34,115 nt of DNA from contig JAPLMW010000093.1 of NCBI GenBank assembly GCA_026386845.1, positions 1-34,115 of the forward strand, given 5' to 3'. The notes below the pieces were generated by a model, which was not told the DNA's origin, did no database searches, and saw only the letters and a program-made list of their open reading frames with translations. A program made the translations under genes and the position numbers. Within the stretch, counting starts at the first letter, position 1; every line of letters starts with the position of its first letter. Shown in pieces: positions 23,110-30,876 of this stretch. The DNA comes from Phycisphaerae bacterium (GTDB lineage Bacteria; Planctomycetota; Phycisphaerae; Sedimentisphaerales; UBA12454).

Positions 23110-24161
23110 AAGCTGCATTTCTTGGAATAATCGGTTCGGGTAAAAGCACACTGCTTGCAGCCGTCAGCGGCAGAAAGCTCGGTCATACTGGAGTATCGCA
23201 GCTTGAAGAAATAGTCGTCCCTGTGCCTGACGAAAGACTCGACTGGCTTTATAATTTATATAAGCCGAAAAAAAATGTCCGTGCGACGATAGATTGTCTC
23301 GATTTGCCGGGTCTGTCTTTTGCCGACGACCATACCAGGACTGCCGCAAAAAGACTGCTCGACCAGGTGCGGACAAGCGAACTGCTTGTGCTGGTTATAA
23401 GGGCGTTCGACAGTGCGGGTATTAAGGCGGAGCCTTTAAAAGAGCTTTCGCAACTGATGACTGAGCTGCTTCTTGCAGACCTTGGGCTTGTTGAAACAAG
23501 AATTGATAAGCTCCAGAAACAGCTTTATAAGCCCACAAAAGATGCAGCAAAACAAAAAACAGAACTTGAACTTCATTTAAAATTAAAACAGACTATTGAG
23601 GCTGAAAAACCATTAAAGACGGCAATCAAAACCGCTCAGGAGATTGAACTTGCAAAACCGCTTGGATTTCTGACGTTAAAGCCTGTGGTTGTTGTTTTTA
23701 ATACCGCTGAAAATAATCCGGCACAGGCTTTCGATACAGCCGGTATTATTGATTCGACTATTCCGGTAATTTCGGTTTGTGCTGAAATTGATTATGAGAT
23801 AAGTCAGCTTGACCAGGCAAGCAAAGCGGAATTTATGAAAGATTTGGGTCTGACTGAGCCTGCGGCGAATAAATTTGTCAGAAGCTGTTATTCAGCGATG
23901 GGGTTCATTAACTTTTTTACGGTCGGCGATGACGAAACACGAGCCTGGCCGATTACAGCCGGGACAACCGCGCTCGATGCTGCAGGCAAGGTCCATAGCG
24001 ATATAAAGCGCGGCTTTATCAGGGCTGAGACAATGCATTTTGAGGATTTAAAAAAGCTCGGCGATGAAAAAGCGGTGAAAGCCGCCGGCAAAATGCACCT
24101 CGAAGGCAAAAACTATATCGTTCAGGACGGCGACGTAATATGTTTCAGGTTTAATGTTTAA
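23106..24161 (+). CDS. YchF/Obg-related GTPase/ATPase with a divergent P-loop and C-terminal TGS domain
   Basis: FLGIIGSGKSTLLAAVSG P-loop, DLPGL G3-like, C-terminus HSDIKRGFIRAETMHFEDLKKLGD...GKMHLEGKNYIVQDGDVICFRFNV typical of the YchF TGS domain. ATGA overlap with the upstream gene. Confidence 0.88.
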   Translation: MKAAFLGIIGSGKSTLLAAVSGRKLGHTGVSQLEEIVVPVPDERLDWLYNLYKPKKNVRATIDCLDLPGLSFADDHTRTAAKRLLDQVRTSELLVLVIRAFDSAGIKAEPLKELSQLMTELLLADLGLVETRIDKLQKQLYKPTKDAAKQKTELELHLKLKQTIEAEKPLKTAIKTAQEIELAKPLGFLTLKPVVVVFNTAENNPAQAFDTAGIIDSTIPVISVCAEIDYEISQLDQASKAEFMKDLGLTEPAANKFVRSCYSAMGFINFFTVGDDETRAWPITAGTTALDAAGKVHSDIKRGFIRAETMHFEDLKKLGDEKAVKAAGKMHLEGKNYIVQDGDVICFRFNV

Positions 24162-24170
24162 CCTGAAAAA

Positions 24171-24363
24171 AGAAGTAAGGAAGTAAAGAGGTAAAGAAGT
24201 AAGGAAAATCGTTGAACGGTTGACTTCGACGAGCTCGGTCGAGTTGCGGTCACGCTGCTCGTCACGGTTTACGTCAGACGTCTTACGAAACGATTATCGC
24301 AACCGCAGAACGTATGGCGTTTTTAATCCTTACATCCTTAATTCCTTATTTCCTTACTTCCTA
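24171..24363. repeat. Composite element: RGRRGTAA octamer array (24171-24208), about 118-bp core, inverted octamer array (24327-24363)
   Basis: Left AGAAGTAA-GGAAGTAA-AGAGGTAA-AGAAGTAA-GGAA; right, reverse-complemented, GGAAGTAA-GGAAATAA-GGAATTAA-GGATGTAA-GGAT. Confidence 0.85.
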
Positions 24364-24405
24364 AATTTAATTTTTTTAAAATTCTGATTTTTTAATAGGA
24401 AAATT

Positions 24406-25440
24406 ATGAAAGCGCTGGCTTTAACAGGATTAAAGCAATTAGAATTTGTTGATGTTCCGCAGCCTAAGATAATAAATGATACCGATGTGCTGCTTAAAAT
24501 TGCGGCAGTAGGGGTATGCGGCAGCGATGTCCATTATTATGAAACCGGCAGGGTAGGTTCGCAGGTTGTAATTTATCCGTACAGAATCGGACACGAATGT
24601 TCCGCGACGGTAACTCAAATCGGCAAAGCAGTAAAGAAAGTAAAAGTCGGTGATAAAATTGTCGTTGAACCTGCTGTATCCTGTCATAAGTGTGACCAGT
24701 GCAGAATGGGCAGGGAAAATACCTGCAGAAATTTACAGTTTCTCGGCACACCCGGACAGGGTGACGGCTGTCTTTGCGAATATATGGTTATGCCCGAAGA
24801 AAGTTGCCTTGTAATCAACGATAAGCTGACGCTTATTCAGGCGGCGTTATGCGAACCTTTTACGATAGGCGTCTATTCGGTAAAACAGGGACAGGGACCG
24901 TATAGCGGCAAAATAGCGATACTCGGCTCGGGGCCGATAGGTCTGAGCTGTATGACAGCGGCCAGAATACAAGGCGCCGGTAAAATTTATATGACCGATA
25001 TTCTTGATTATCGTCTTGCTGTCGCAAAAAAACACGGCGCAGATTGGACAGGCAATCCCGACAAAAGCGATATTGTCAAAGAAATAAGTAAAATTGAGCC
25101 GCTTGGCGTTGATGTCGTTTATGAATGTGCAGGGCAGCAGAGCACGATTGACCAGGGTATTGAGCTTCTGCGGCCGGGCGGAAAAATTGTCCTTGTCGGC
25201 ATCCCCCGCGAAAGCCGCATTTCCATTAGTATTGACTATGCACGCAGGAAAGAAATTACGATTGTAAATATCCGCAGGCAGAATCGCTCAACGGAAGATT
25301 CGATTAAACTGCTCGCAGAAAAAAAAGCAAATATTGATTTTATGGTTACACACAAATTCAAATTCGAGGATTCAAAAAAAGCTTTTGAACTTGCGGCCGG
25401 CTACAAAGACGGCGTAATTAAAGCGATGGTTGAACTTTAG
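24406..25440 (+). CDS. Zinc-dependent medium-chain alcohol/polyol (sorbitol/xylitol-type) dehydrogenase
   Basis: VGVCGSDVHYYETGRVG, IGHECSATV, structural Zn CHKCDQCRMGRENTC, Rossmann ILGSGPIGLSCMTAARIQGA. Confidence 0.92.
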   Translation: MKALALTGLKQLEFVDVPQPKIINDTDVLLKIAAVGVCGSDVHYYETGRVGSQVVIYPYRIGHECSATVTQIGKAVKKVKVGDKIVVEPAVSCHKCDQCRMGRENTCRNLQFLGTPGQGDGCLCEYMVMPEESCLVINDKLTLIQAALCEPFTIGVYSVKQGQGPYSGKIAILGSGPIGLSCMTAARIQGAGKIYMTDILDYRLAVAKKHGADWTGNPDKSDIVKEISKIEPLGVDVVYECAGQQSTIDQGIELLRPGGKIVLVGIPRESRISISIDYARRKEITIVNIRRQNRSTEDSIKLLAEKKANIDFMVTHKFKFEDSKKAFELAAGYKDGVIKAMVEL

Positions 25441-25443
25441 TAA

Positions 25444-25857
25444 TTAATTATTGCTCTGCAATTTAAGATTTTTTGCTTCCAATCGATATTTGTGCTGTCT
25501 TTCATAATCAGCAATCTGGTTCTCGTATTCTCTGCAGGTGAGCGAGAAAAATTCCAGGAATTTTTCCTCATCTCGGCTGAAAAGCAATTTGCCTTTTAAA
25601 GTCTCGAAACGGTAAACAGGTTCGGTATTATTTAAAATTCCAATATCAGGTTCAGAATCTGGTACTACAGAGGCAACAATGCCGTAAATTTGTTGATAGA
25701 GGTCGAGAGTGGCTTTTCCATTAATATAGATTGCTATATCTATATCACTGCCTTCTCTAATGATACCTTCCTGAGATGAACCGTGCAAAATAGCAAAAAT
25801 TATTTCTGGGCATTGCTTGTTAAGGGATTCTGATAATTTATTAGTGTCAAATTTCAT
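25444..25857 (-). CDS. mntA: MntA-like nucleotidyltransferase antitoxin (type VII TA)
   Basis: GSSQEGIIREGSDID fits GS-X10-DXD exactly; small minimal nucleotidyltransferase, ATGA overlap with hepT. Confidence 0.85.
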   Translation of the reverse strand: MKFDTNKLSESLNKQCPEIIFAILHGSSQEGIIREGSDIDIAIYINGKATLDLYQQIYGIVASVVPDSEPDIGILNNTEPVYRFETLKGKLLFSRDEEKFLEFFSLTCREYENQIADYERQHKYRLEAKNLKLQSNN

Positions 25858-26261
25858 ACCTTGTCAATCTCATCCCGAAACATTCTAAATGAATCAAGTT
25901 GATTTTTTGCGATATTGAAAACTATCTCAGGGTCAATTTCTTCATATTGATGAACAATAAGATTACGGAATTTAATCATATTGCCATAAGACTGGGCAGA
26001 TTTAATTACGCCAAGCTTCTCCAATTTCTCAAGGGCTTCTGTGGAGGTAGCTGCCGGTCCGGCGTTTTCAATCGCAATTATACGCTCCGCTATATCAATA
26101 ACAATTTCAACCATAACCTGCAAAGAACGTTCAGCCATACATCGAAGCGCCCAGTCATTTTTAAAAACCGAAAAATTTACATCCTTGAGATGTTTTTGCA
26201 GCTCAAGTAAATGCTTGTCGAGAAGAGTAAATTTTCTTTGGATAACCCCATTATACTTCAT
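25854..26261 (-). CDS. hepT: HepT-like toxin (type VII TA, DUF86 family); ORF opens at 26321, preferred start ATG 26261
   Basis: RNLIVHQY fits the HepT R-X4-H-X-Y motif. SD AAGGA upstream of MKYNGVIQRKF. Confidence 0.87.
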   Translation of the reverse strand: MKYNGVIQRKFTLLDKHLLELQKHLKDVNFSVFKNDWALRCMAERSLQVMVEIVIDIAERIIAIENAGPAATSTEALEKLEKLGVIKSAQSYGNMIKFRNLIVHQYEEIDPEIVFNIAKNQLDSFRMFRDEIDKV

Positions 26262-26292
26262 AACGATATCCTTATGTTTAAAATCCCTTATT

Positions 26293-26321
26293 ATTATAAT
26301 AGTTATTGTATTGTTTGTCAA
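26293..26321 (-). promoter_or_regulatory. Consensus sigma70-type promoter for hepT-mntA
   Basis: Minus strand TTGACA (26321-26316), 17-nt spacer, TATAAT (26298-26293): perfect hexamers and spacing. Confidence 0.8.
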
Positions 26322-26343
26322 AATCTCTTTTTTGGTTTATAAT
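26315..26343 (+). promoter_or_regulatory. Sigma70-type promoter for cinA, -35 overlapping the hepT -35
   Basis: TTGTCA (26315-26320), 17-nt spacer, TATAAT (26338-26343). Confidence 0.72.
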
Positions 26344-26352
26344 TGCGGCTAT

Positions 26353-27621
26353 ATGCAGAATAACGCCGCTATAATCAGTGTAGGCAATGAGCTTTTGAAC
26401 GGCAATACCGTTGATACAAACAGCACTTGGCTTTGCAGCAGGCTGCTTTCTGTATCAATCCCTGTGGTTTATAGCTGTGCTGTCGGAGACGATATTGAAG
26501 AAATTAAAAACGCAATCGAATACGCATCCGGCAAAGCGGATATAATTTTAATCACCGGCGGTCTGGGCCCAACGGATGACGACCTGACGAGAGATGGAAT
26601 TGCAAAATTTCTTGGTGTTGAACTCGAATATCATCCTGATATCTTTGAAAAAATAAAAAAGTTTTTCGCTGTCAGAAATTATCCGATGCCTGAAAAAAAT
26701 AAAATCCAGGCGTATCTTCCTGCAGGCACGAGTGAAATTGAAAACGACCTCGGCACTGCGCCGGGAATATTTTATGAAAAAGATAAAAAAATAATCGCAT
26801 TGTTTCCCGGTGTGCCTTCCGAAATGAAACAGATGTTTGACAAATCAATTTTGCCTAAGCTGAAAAAGCTTGCCCTGAGTGAAGTCGAAGGGTCTGCTCA
26901 AGGCGATATTTTAGTTGTGAGGAAGATTAGATGTATCGGAGCAGGAGAATCAGCAATAGCGGAAATGCTCGGCGATTTAATGAAACGCGGCCGTAACCCT
27001 CTGATTAACTGCACCGTGGATTGCGGAATTATTACTCTGCATATTATCGCACGGGCAGGGGACAAAAACAAAGCGGCAGCTTTAGCCCAGGAGGATATTC
27101 AAAGACTTCGCGGTATTCTTGGCAAACTTGTTTACGGTCTTGATGAACAAACTCTCGCTGAAGTTGTGGGCAAAAAACTTTTGGATGCGAAAAAGACTTT
27201 GGCAGTGGCCGAATCCTGCACAGGTGGTCTTATAGTTAAAATGATTACTGATGTGCCCGGCTCAAGCAGATATTTTACTTATGGCTGGGTTACTTACAGC
27301 AACGAGTCGAAGGTATCTGAGCTTGGCGTGAAAAAGGAATTGATTGAAAAATTCGGTGCGGTCAGCAGTGAAGTTGCGCAGGCTATGGCAGAGGGGGCTA
27401 AGCGAAAAAGCGGCTCGGATTTCGCCGTAGCCGTTACGGGAATAGCCGGTCCGGACGGCGGCAGCGAACAAAAACCTGTGGGGTTGGTATATATTTCCAT
27501 AGCTTCGCCCGATGGCATTAATACGGAGAAATTTTTATTTGGGCCAAGGGATAGGGATTTTATCAGACTTAGGGCATCTCAAACCTTACTTAATTTACTC
27601 AGATTAAAGTTGGACATTTGA
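26353..27621 (+). CDS. cinA: CinA (competence/damage-inducible protein; NMN amidohydrolase domain). ORF opens at 26041 but the real start is about 26353
   Basis: MQNNAAIISVGNELLNGNTVDTNSTWL ... ITGGLGPTDDDLTRD ... VAESCTGGLI ... AVTGIAGPDGGSEQKPVGLVYI. Confidence 0.93.
   Translation: MQNNAAIISVGNELLNGNTVDTNSTWLCSRLLSVSIPVVYSCAVGDDIEEIKNAIEYASGKADIILITGGLGPTDDDLTRDGIAKFLGVELEYHPDIFEKIKKFFAVRNYPMPEKNKIQAYLPAGTSEIENDLGTAPGIFYEKDKKIIALFPGVPSEMKQMFDKSILPKLKKLALSEVEGSAQGDILVVRKIRCIGAGESAIAEMLGDLMKRGRNPLINCTVDCGIITLHIIARAGDKNKAAALAQEDIQRLRGILGKLVYGLDEQTLAEVVGKKLLDAKKTLAVAESCTGGLIVKMITDVPGSSRYFTYGWVTYSNESKVSELGVKKELIEKFGAVSSEVAQAMAEGAKRKSGSDFAVAVTGIAGPDGGSEQKPVGLVYISIASPDGINTEKFLFGPRDRDFIRLRASQTLLNLLRLKLDI
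26873..26892. repeat. CCCTGAGTGAAGTCGAAGGG dispersed palindromic repeat, in frame in cinA
   Basis: Encodes LSEVEG. Related to CCTTCGACAAGCTCAGGACA at 33920-33939 (opposite orientation). Confidence 0.8.
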
Positions 27622-27686
27622 CCTATTTAACCGATATTGGTATAGTAGTGTAACGACTGCGGCCAAATTTATGTTAGATTGTATGT

Positions 27687-29402
27687 ATGGCAAAAAACCG
27701 GAGAAAATTAGGCGAGATTCTCTACAAAAGCGGCCTGGTCGGCAAGGAAGAGCTTGTCGAAGCTCTGAAAGAATCGCAGAAGAATAACAAAAGGCTTGGC
27801 GAGACGCTGGTAGAGCGCGGCAAGTCTGTCTCTGAGGAAGATATCAGCAAGGCCGTCGCTGAGCAATTTGGTTTTGAGTATATAGACCTCGATAAACATT
27901 CGATTCCGAAAAGCACGTTAAATCTCATACCCGAGGAGATTGTTCAGAAATATGGCGTTGTGCCGTTGAGCAAGGAAAACGGCAGATTAAAGCTTATAAT
28001 AAGCGACCCCCTGGATTTGGATATGCTGGACACGCTGCGGTTTCGGCTTAACAGCGAAATTGACTGTTGTGTCGCAAGTCCGACAAAGATTCGTGCTTTT
28101 ATCGACCGCAATCTCGACGAGGTAAGAAGCAGTATAGACGCGACAGCAGCAGAGCTTACCGAGGAAGGTCATACGATTGAAGAGGAGATTCGCAAGGCCG
28201 AAGCTGCCGGCGGGGATGACGAAGGCCCGATTATTCGGCTGGTGAATCTGATTATTGATGAAGCGGTTCATTTGAAGGCAAGCGATATTCATATTGAGCC
28301 GATGACCGACCGTGTGAGAGTCCGCTATCGTGTTGACGGTGTTTGCTCCGAACGCGACAATATACCCAAAAATATGCAGGCCTCAGTAACGGCTCGTCTG
28401 AAAATTCTTTCGGGAATGGATATAGCGGAACGGCGTCTTCCGCAGGACGGCAGAATACAGCGGGAAATTGACGGCAGCAAAATAGACTTCCGTGTTTCCG
28501 CTCTTCCCGGTTATCACGGCGAAAGCATAGTTCTTCGTATTTTGGAGCCTGAGTCAATCAATATAGGTATTCAGGCGCTCGGTCTTGGCGATGAGGATAA
28601 TCAAACATTTTTGAAAATAATCAAAAGACCCAACGGCATATTTCTGGTAACAGGTCCGACAGGAAGCGGTAAAAGCACGACGCTTTATTCGGCCCTTAAA
28701 GAGCTTAACCGTCCGGATAAAAAGATTATTACCGCGGAAGACCCTGTTGAATACAACGTTGCTGGAATAAATCAGTGTCAGGTCAAGGAGGACATAGGGC
28801 TGACATTTGCAAGAATACTGCGGTCAATGCTTCGTCAGGCGCCGAATGTGATTCTTGTCGGTGAAATTCGTGACTCTGAGGTTGCTGATATTGCAATACA
28901 GGCTGCATTGACAGGCCATTTGGTGTTCAGCACTCTACACACAAATGACGCTCCCAGCGCGATTACGCGTTTGATAGATATGGGCGTAAAACCGTTTTTG
29001 GTTGCCAGTTCGATTCAGGCCATTATGGCGCAGAGACTTATACGCAGAATATGTGCAAACTGCAAAGTTGTTGATGAGCATCCCGACCCGCACTTTCTGA
29101 GGTTATTGAATATCGGGCCTGATGAGATAAAAAAATATCCCATATATAAAGGTGCCGGCTGCAGCAGATGCCGCGGCACCGGTTACAAAGGCCGGCAGGG
29201 TATTTTTGAAATACTTGAAATGAATAGTGAATTAAGGGAACTTGCGTTTGCCAGGTCTTCGGCGTCAGAACTTCGCAGGGCTGCCAAAGCCGGTGGTATG
29301 AAAGGTCTGCTTGAAGATGGCAAGGCCAAGATATTCAAAGGTATAACTACGCCTGAGGAAATTGCTAAGCATGCCCAGACGGAAGGTCTTGTATTGGAAT
29401 AA
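27687..29402 (+). CDS. PilB/GspE-family secretion ATPase with N-terminal MshEN-like domain (paralog 1)
   Basis: GPTGSGKSTTLYSALKELN, VGEIRDSEVADIAIQAALTGHLVFSTLHTNDAPSAI, C-terminal zinc motif CANC...CSRCRGTGYKGRQGIFEI. Confidence 0.93.
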   Translation: MAKNRRKLGEILYKSGLVGKEELVEALKESQKNNKRLGETLVERGKSVSEEDISKAVAEQFGFEYIDLDKHSIPKSTLNLIPEEIVQKYGVVPLSKENGRLKLIISDPLDLDMLDTLRFRLNSEIDCCVASPTKIRAFIDRNLDEVRSSIDATAAELTEEGHTIEEEIRKAEAAGGDDEGPIIRLVNLIIDEAVHLKASDIHIEPMTDRVRVRYRVDGVCSERDNIPKNMQASVTARLKILSGMDIAERRLPQDGRIQREIDGSKIDFRVSALPGYHGESIVLRILEPESINIGIQALGLGDEDNQTFLKIIKRPNGIFLVTGPTGSGKSTTLYSALKELNRPDKKIITAEDPVEYNVAGINQCQVKEDIGLTFARILRSMLRQAPNVILVGEIRDSEVADIAIQAALTGHLVFSTLHTNDAPSAITRLIDMGVKPFLVASSIQAIMAQRLIRRICANCKVVDEHPDPHFLRLLNIGPDEIKKYPIYKGAGCSRCRGTGYKGRQGIFEILEMNSELRELAFARSSASELRRAAKAGGMKGLLEDGKAKIFKGITTPEEIAKHAQTEGLVLE

Positions 29403-29420
29403 TATAATTTTTAACAGGAT

Positions 29421-30563
29421 TTGAATATGGCTACAGTACATATAGACAGGCTTCTTGAAGCATGTATAAATATGGGTGCCTCTGACCTTCACCTTACGGT
29501 CGGCAAGTCGCCGACCTTGAGACTTAACGGCAGGTTAAGGCCTCTTGAGACCAAAGTGCTTGAGCCGGATGATACAGCCTCGCTTATGAAAAGTATCACG
29601 CCGGAGAAAAAACAGCAGGAGCTGCAGGAAAAAGGTGGGACGGATTTTGGCTTTGCTTTTGGAGACAAGGCTCGGTTCAGAACGGCTGTTTTCAAACAGA
29701 AAGGCAATGTTACAATTGTTTTAAGGCTTATACCATATAAGCTGCTGACTTTTGATGAGATTGGTCTGCCGAAGATTTGTGCGGCTCTTTGTCGCCGGCC
29801 GAGAGGACTTTTCCTTGTAACGGGTCCGACCGGCTGCGGAAAGACCACAACGCTTGCGAGTATGATTAACTATATAAATGAGACGCTCGACCGACACATA
29901 GTTACCGTTGAAGAGCCGATTGAGTATTATCATATGCATAAAAAATCAATTATAAACCAGCGGGAGGTCGGGGTTGACGTGCCGACTTTCGCTGAGGCAC
30001 TGAAAAGGGTTCTGCGGCAGGACCCAGACGTAGTCCTTGTCGGCGAGTTGCGCGACCTTGAAACTATGGAAAATGCCATTCGAGCGGCGGAAACAGGACA
30101 CCTTGTGTTCAGCACGGTTCATACTACAGGCTGTCAGGGTACCATTACCCGAATAATTGATGCCTTTCCGGTTGCCCAGCAGGAGCAGATACGAGTTCAA
30201 ATGAGCACCAATCTTCTTGCGGTTCTCAGCCAGTCGCTGTGTCCGTTAAAGAGCGGCAAAGGCAGAGTGGCTGCTTACGAATTTATGGTTGTAACGCCTG
30301 CGATTGCCAACCTTATCCGTGAAAATAAGACCTACAGGATTGAGTCGAGTATTCAGACAGGCAAAAAGCTCGGTATGCAATTGCTGGATGACCATTTGTG
30401 GGAGCTTTACGACCAGGATAAAATATCTCTTGAAGAGATGCTTGAAAAGGCCAGACAGCCCAATATGCTGCTTGAAAAGGCGGAGAAGAAACAAGGGTTC
30501 AGAACCCAAGATATTCGCAAGGAACTTGATGATATAGGACCGGTTCTCGGGGCGTCAGAATAA
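29421..30563 (+). CDS. pilT: PilT-family twitching motility ATPase
   Basis: ASDLHLTVGKSPTLRLNGRL, GPTGCGKTTTLASMINYIN, VGELRDLETMENAIRAAETGHLVFSTVHTTG. Confidence 0.94.
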   Translation: MNMATVHIDRLLEACINMGASDLHLTVGKSPTLRLNGRLRPLETKVLEPDDTASLMKSITPEKKQQELQEKGGTDFGFAFGDKARFRTAVFKQKGNVTIVLRLIPYKLLTFDEIGLPKICAALCRRPRGLFLVTGPTGCGKTTTLASMINYINETLDRHIVTVEEPIEYYHMHKKSIINQREVGVDVPTFAEALKRVLRQDPDVVLVGELRDLETMENAIRAAETGHLVFSTVHTTGCQGTITRIIDAFPVAQQEQIRVQMSTNLLAVLSQSLCPLKSGKGRVAAYEFMVVTPAIANLIRENKTYRIESSIQTGKKLGMQLLDDHLWELYDQDKISLEEMLEKARQPNMLLEKAEKKQGFRTQDIRKELDDIGPVLGASE

Positions 30564-30876
30564 ATTTTATTTGAAAGTCAAGCCTGTTATATAGTAAGCA
30601 GACAAAATAATACTATAATTTTTATGGGATATTTTTGTCTGCCTGAAACTTATGAAATTATGGGGTTTATGTTATAAAGTGATATACCAGTTTATTTATT
30701 TTGCCGAATTTAAGTATGGTATAAACACTATAATAATATACTTATAATGTATTTTATTTTGCATAAACCAAGTGTCATTTACATAATTTTCTTGCTGTAA
30801 TGATGTTATGGACGTATATTGGTAATGGATTAAGAAATAAGTTTAGTTTATTTATTTTAGGTTTCGGAGGTCTGTT

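Noticed and set aside
26041-26352. N-terminal extension of the cinA ORF to 26041
   Set aside because: Antisense to hepT, upstream of the predicted promoter, and not CinA-like; start at 26353 fits the family.
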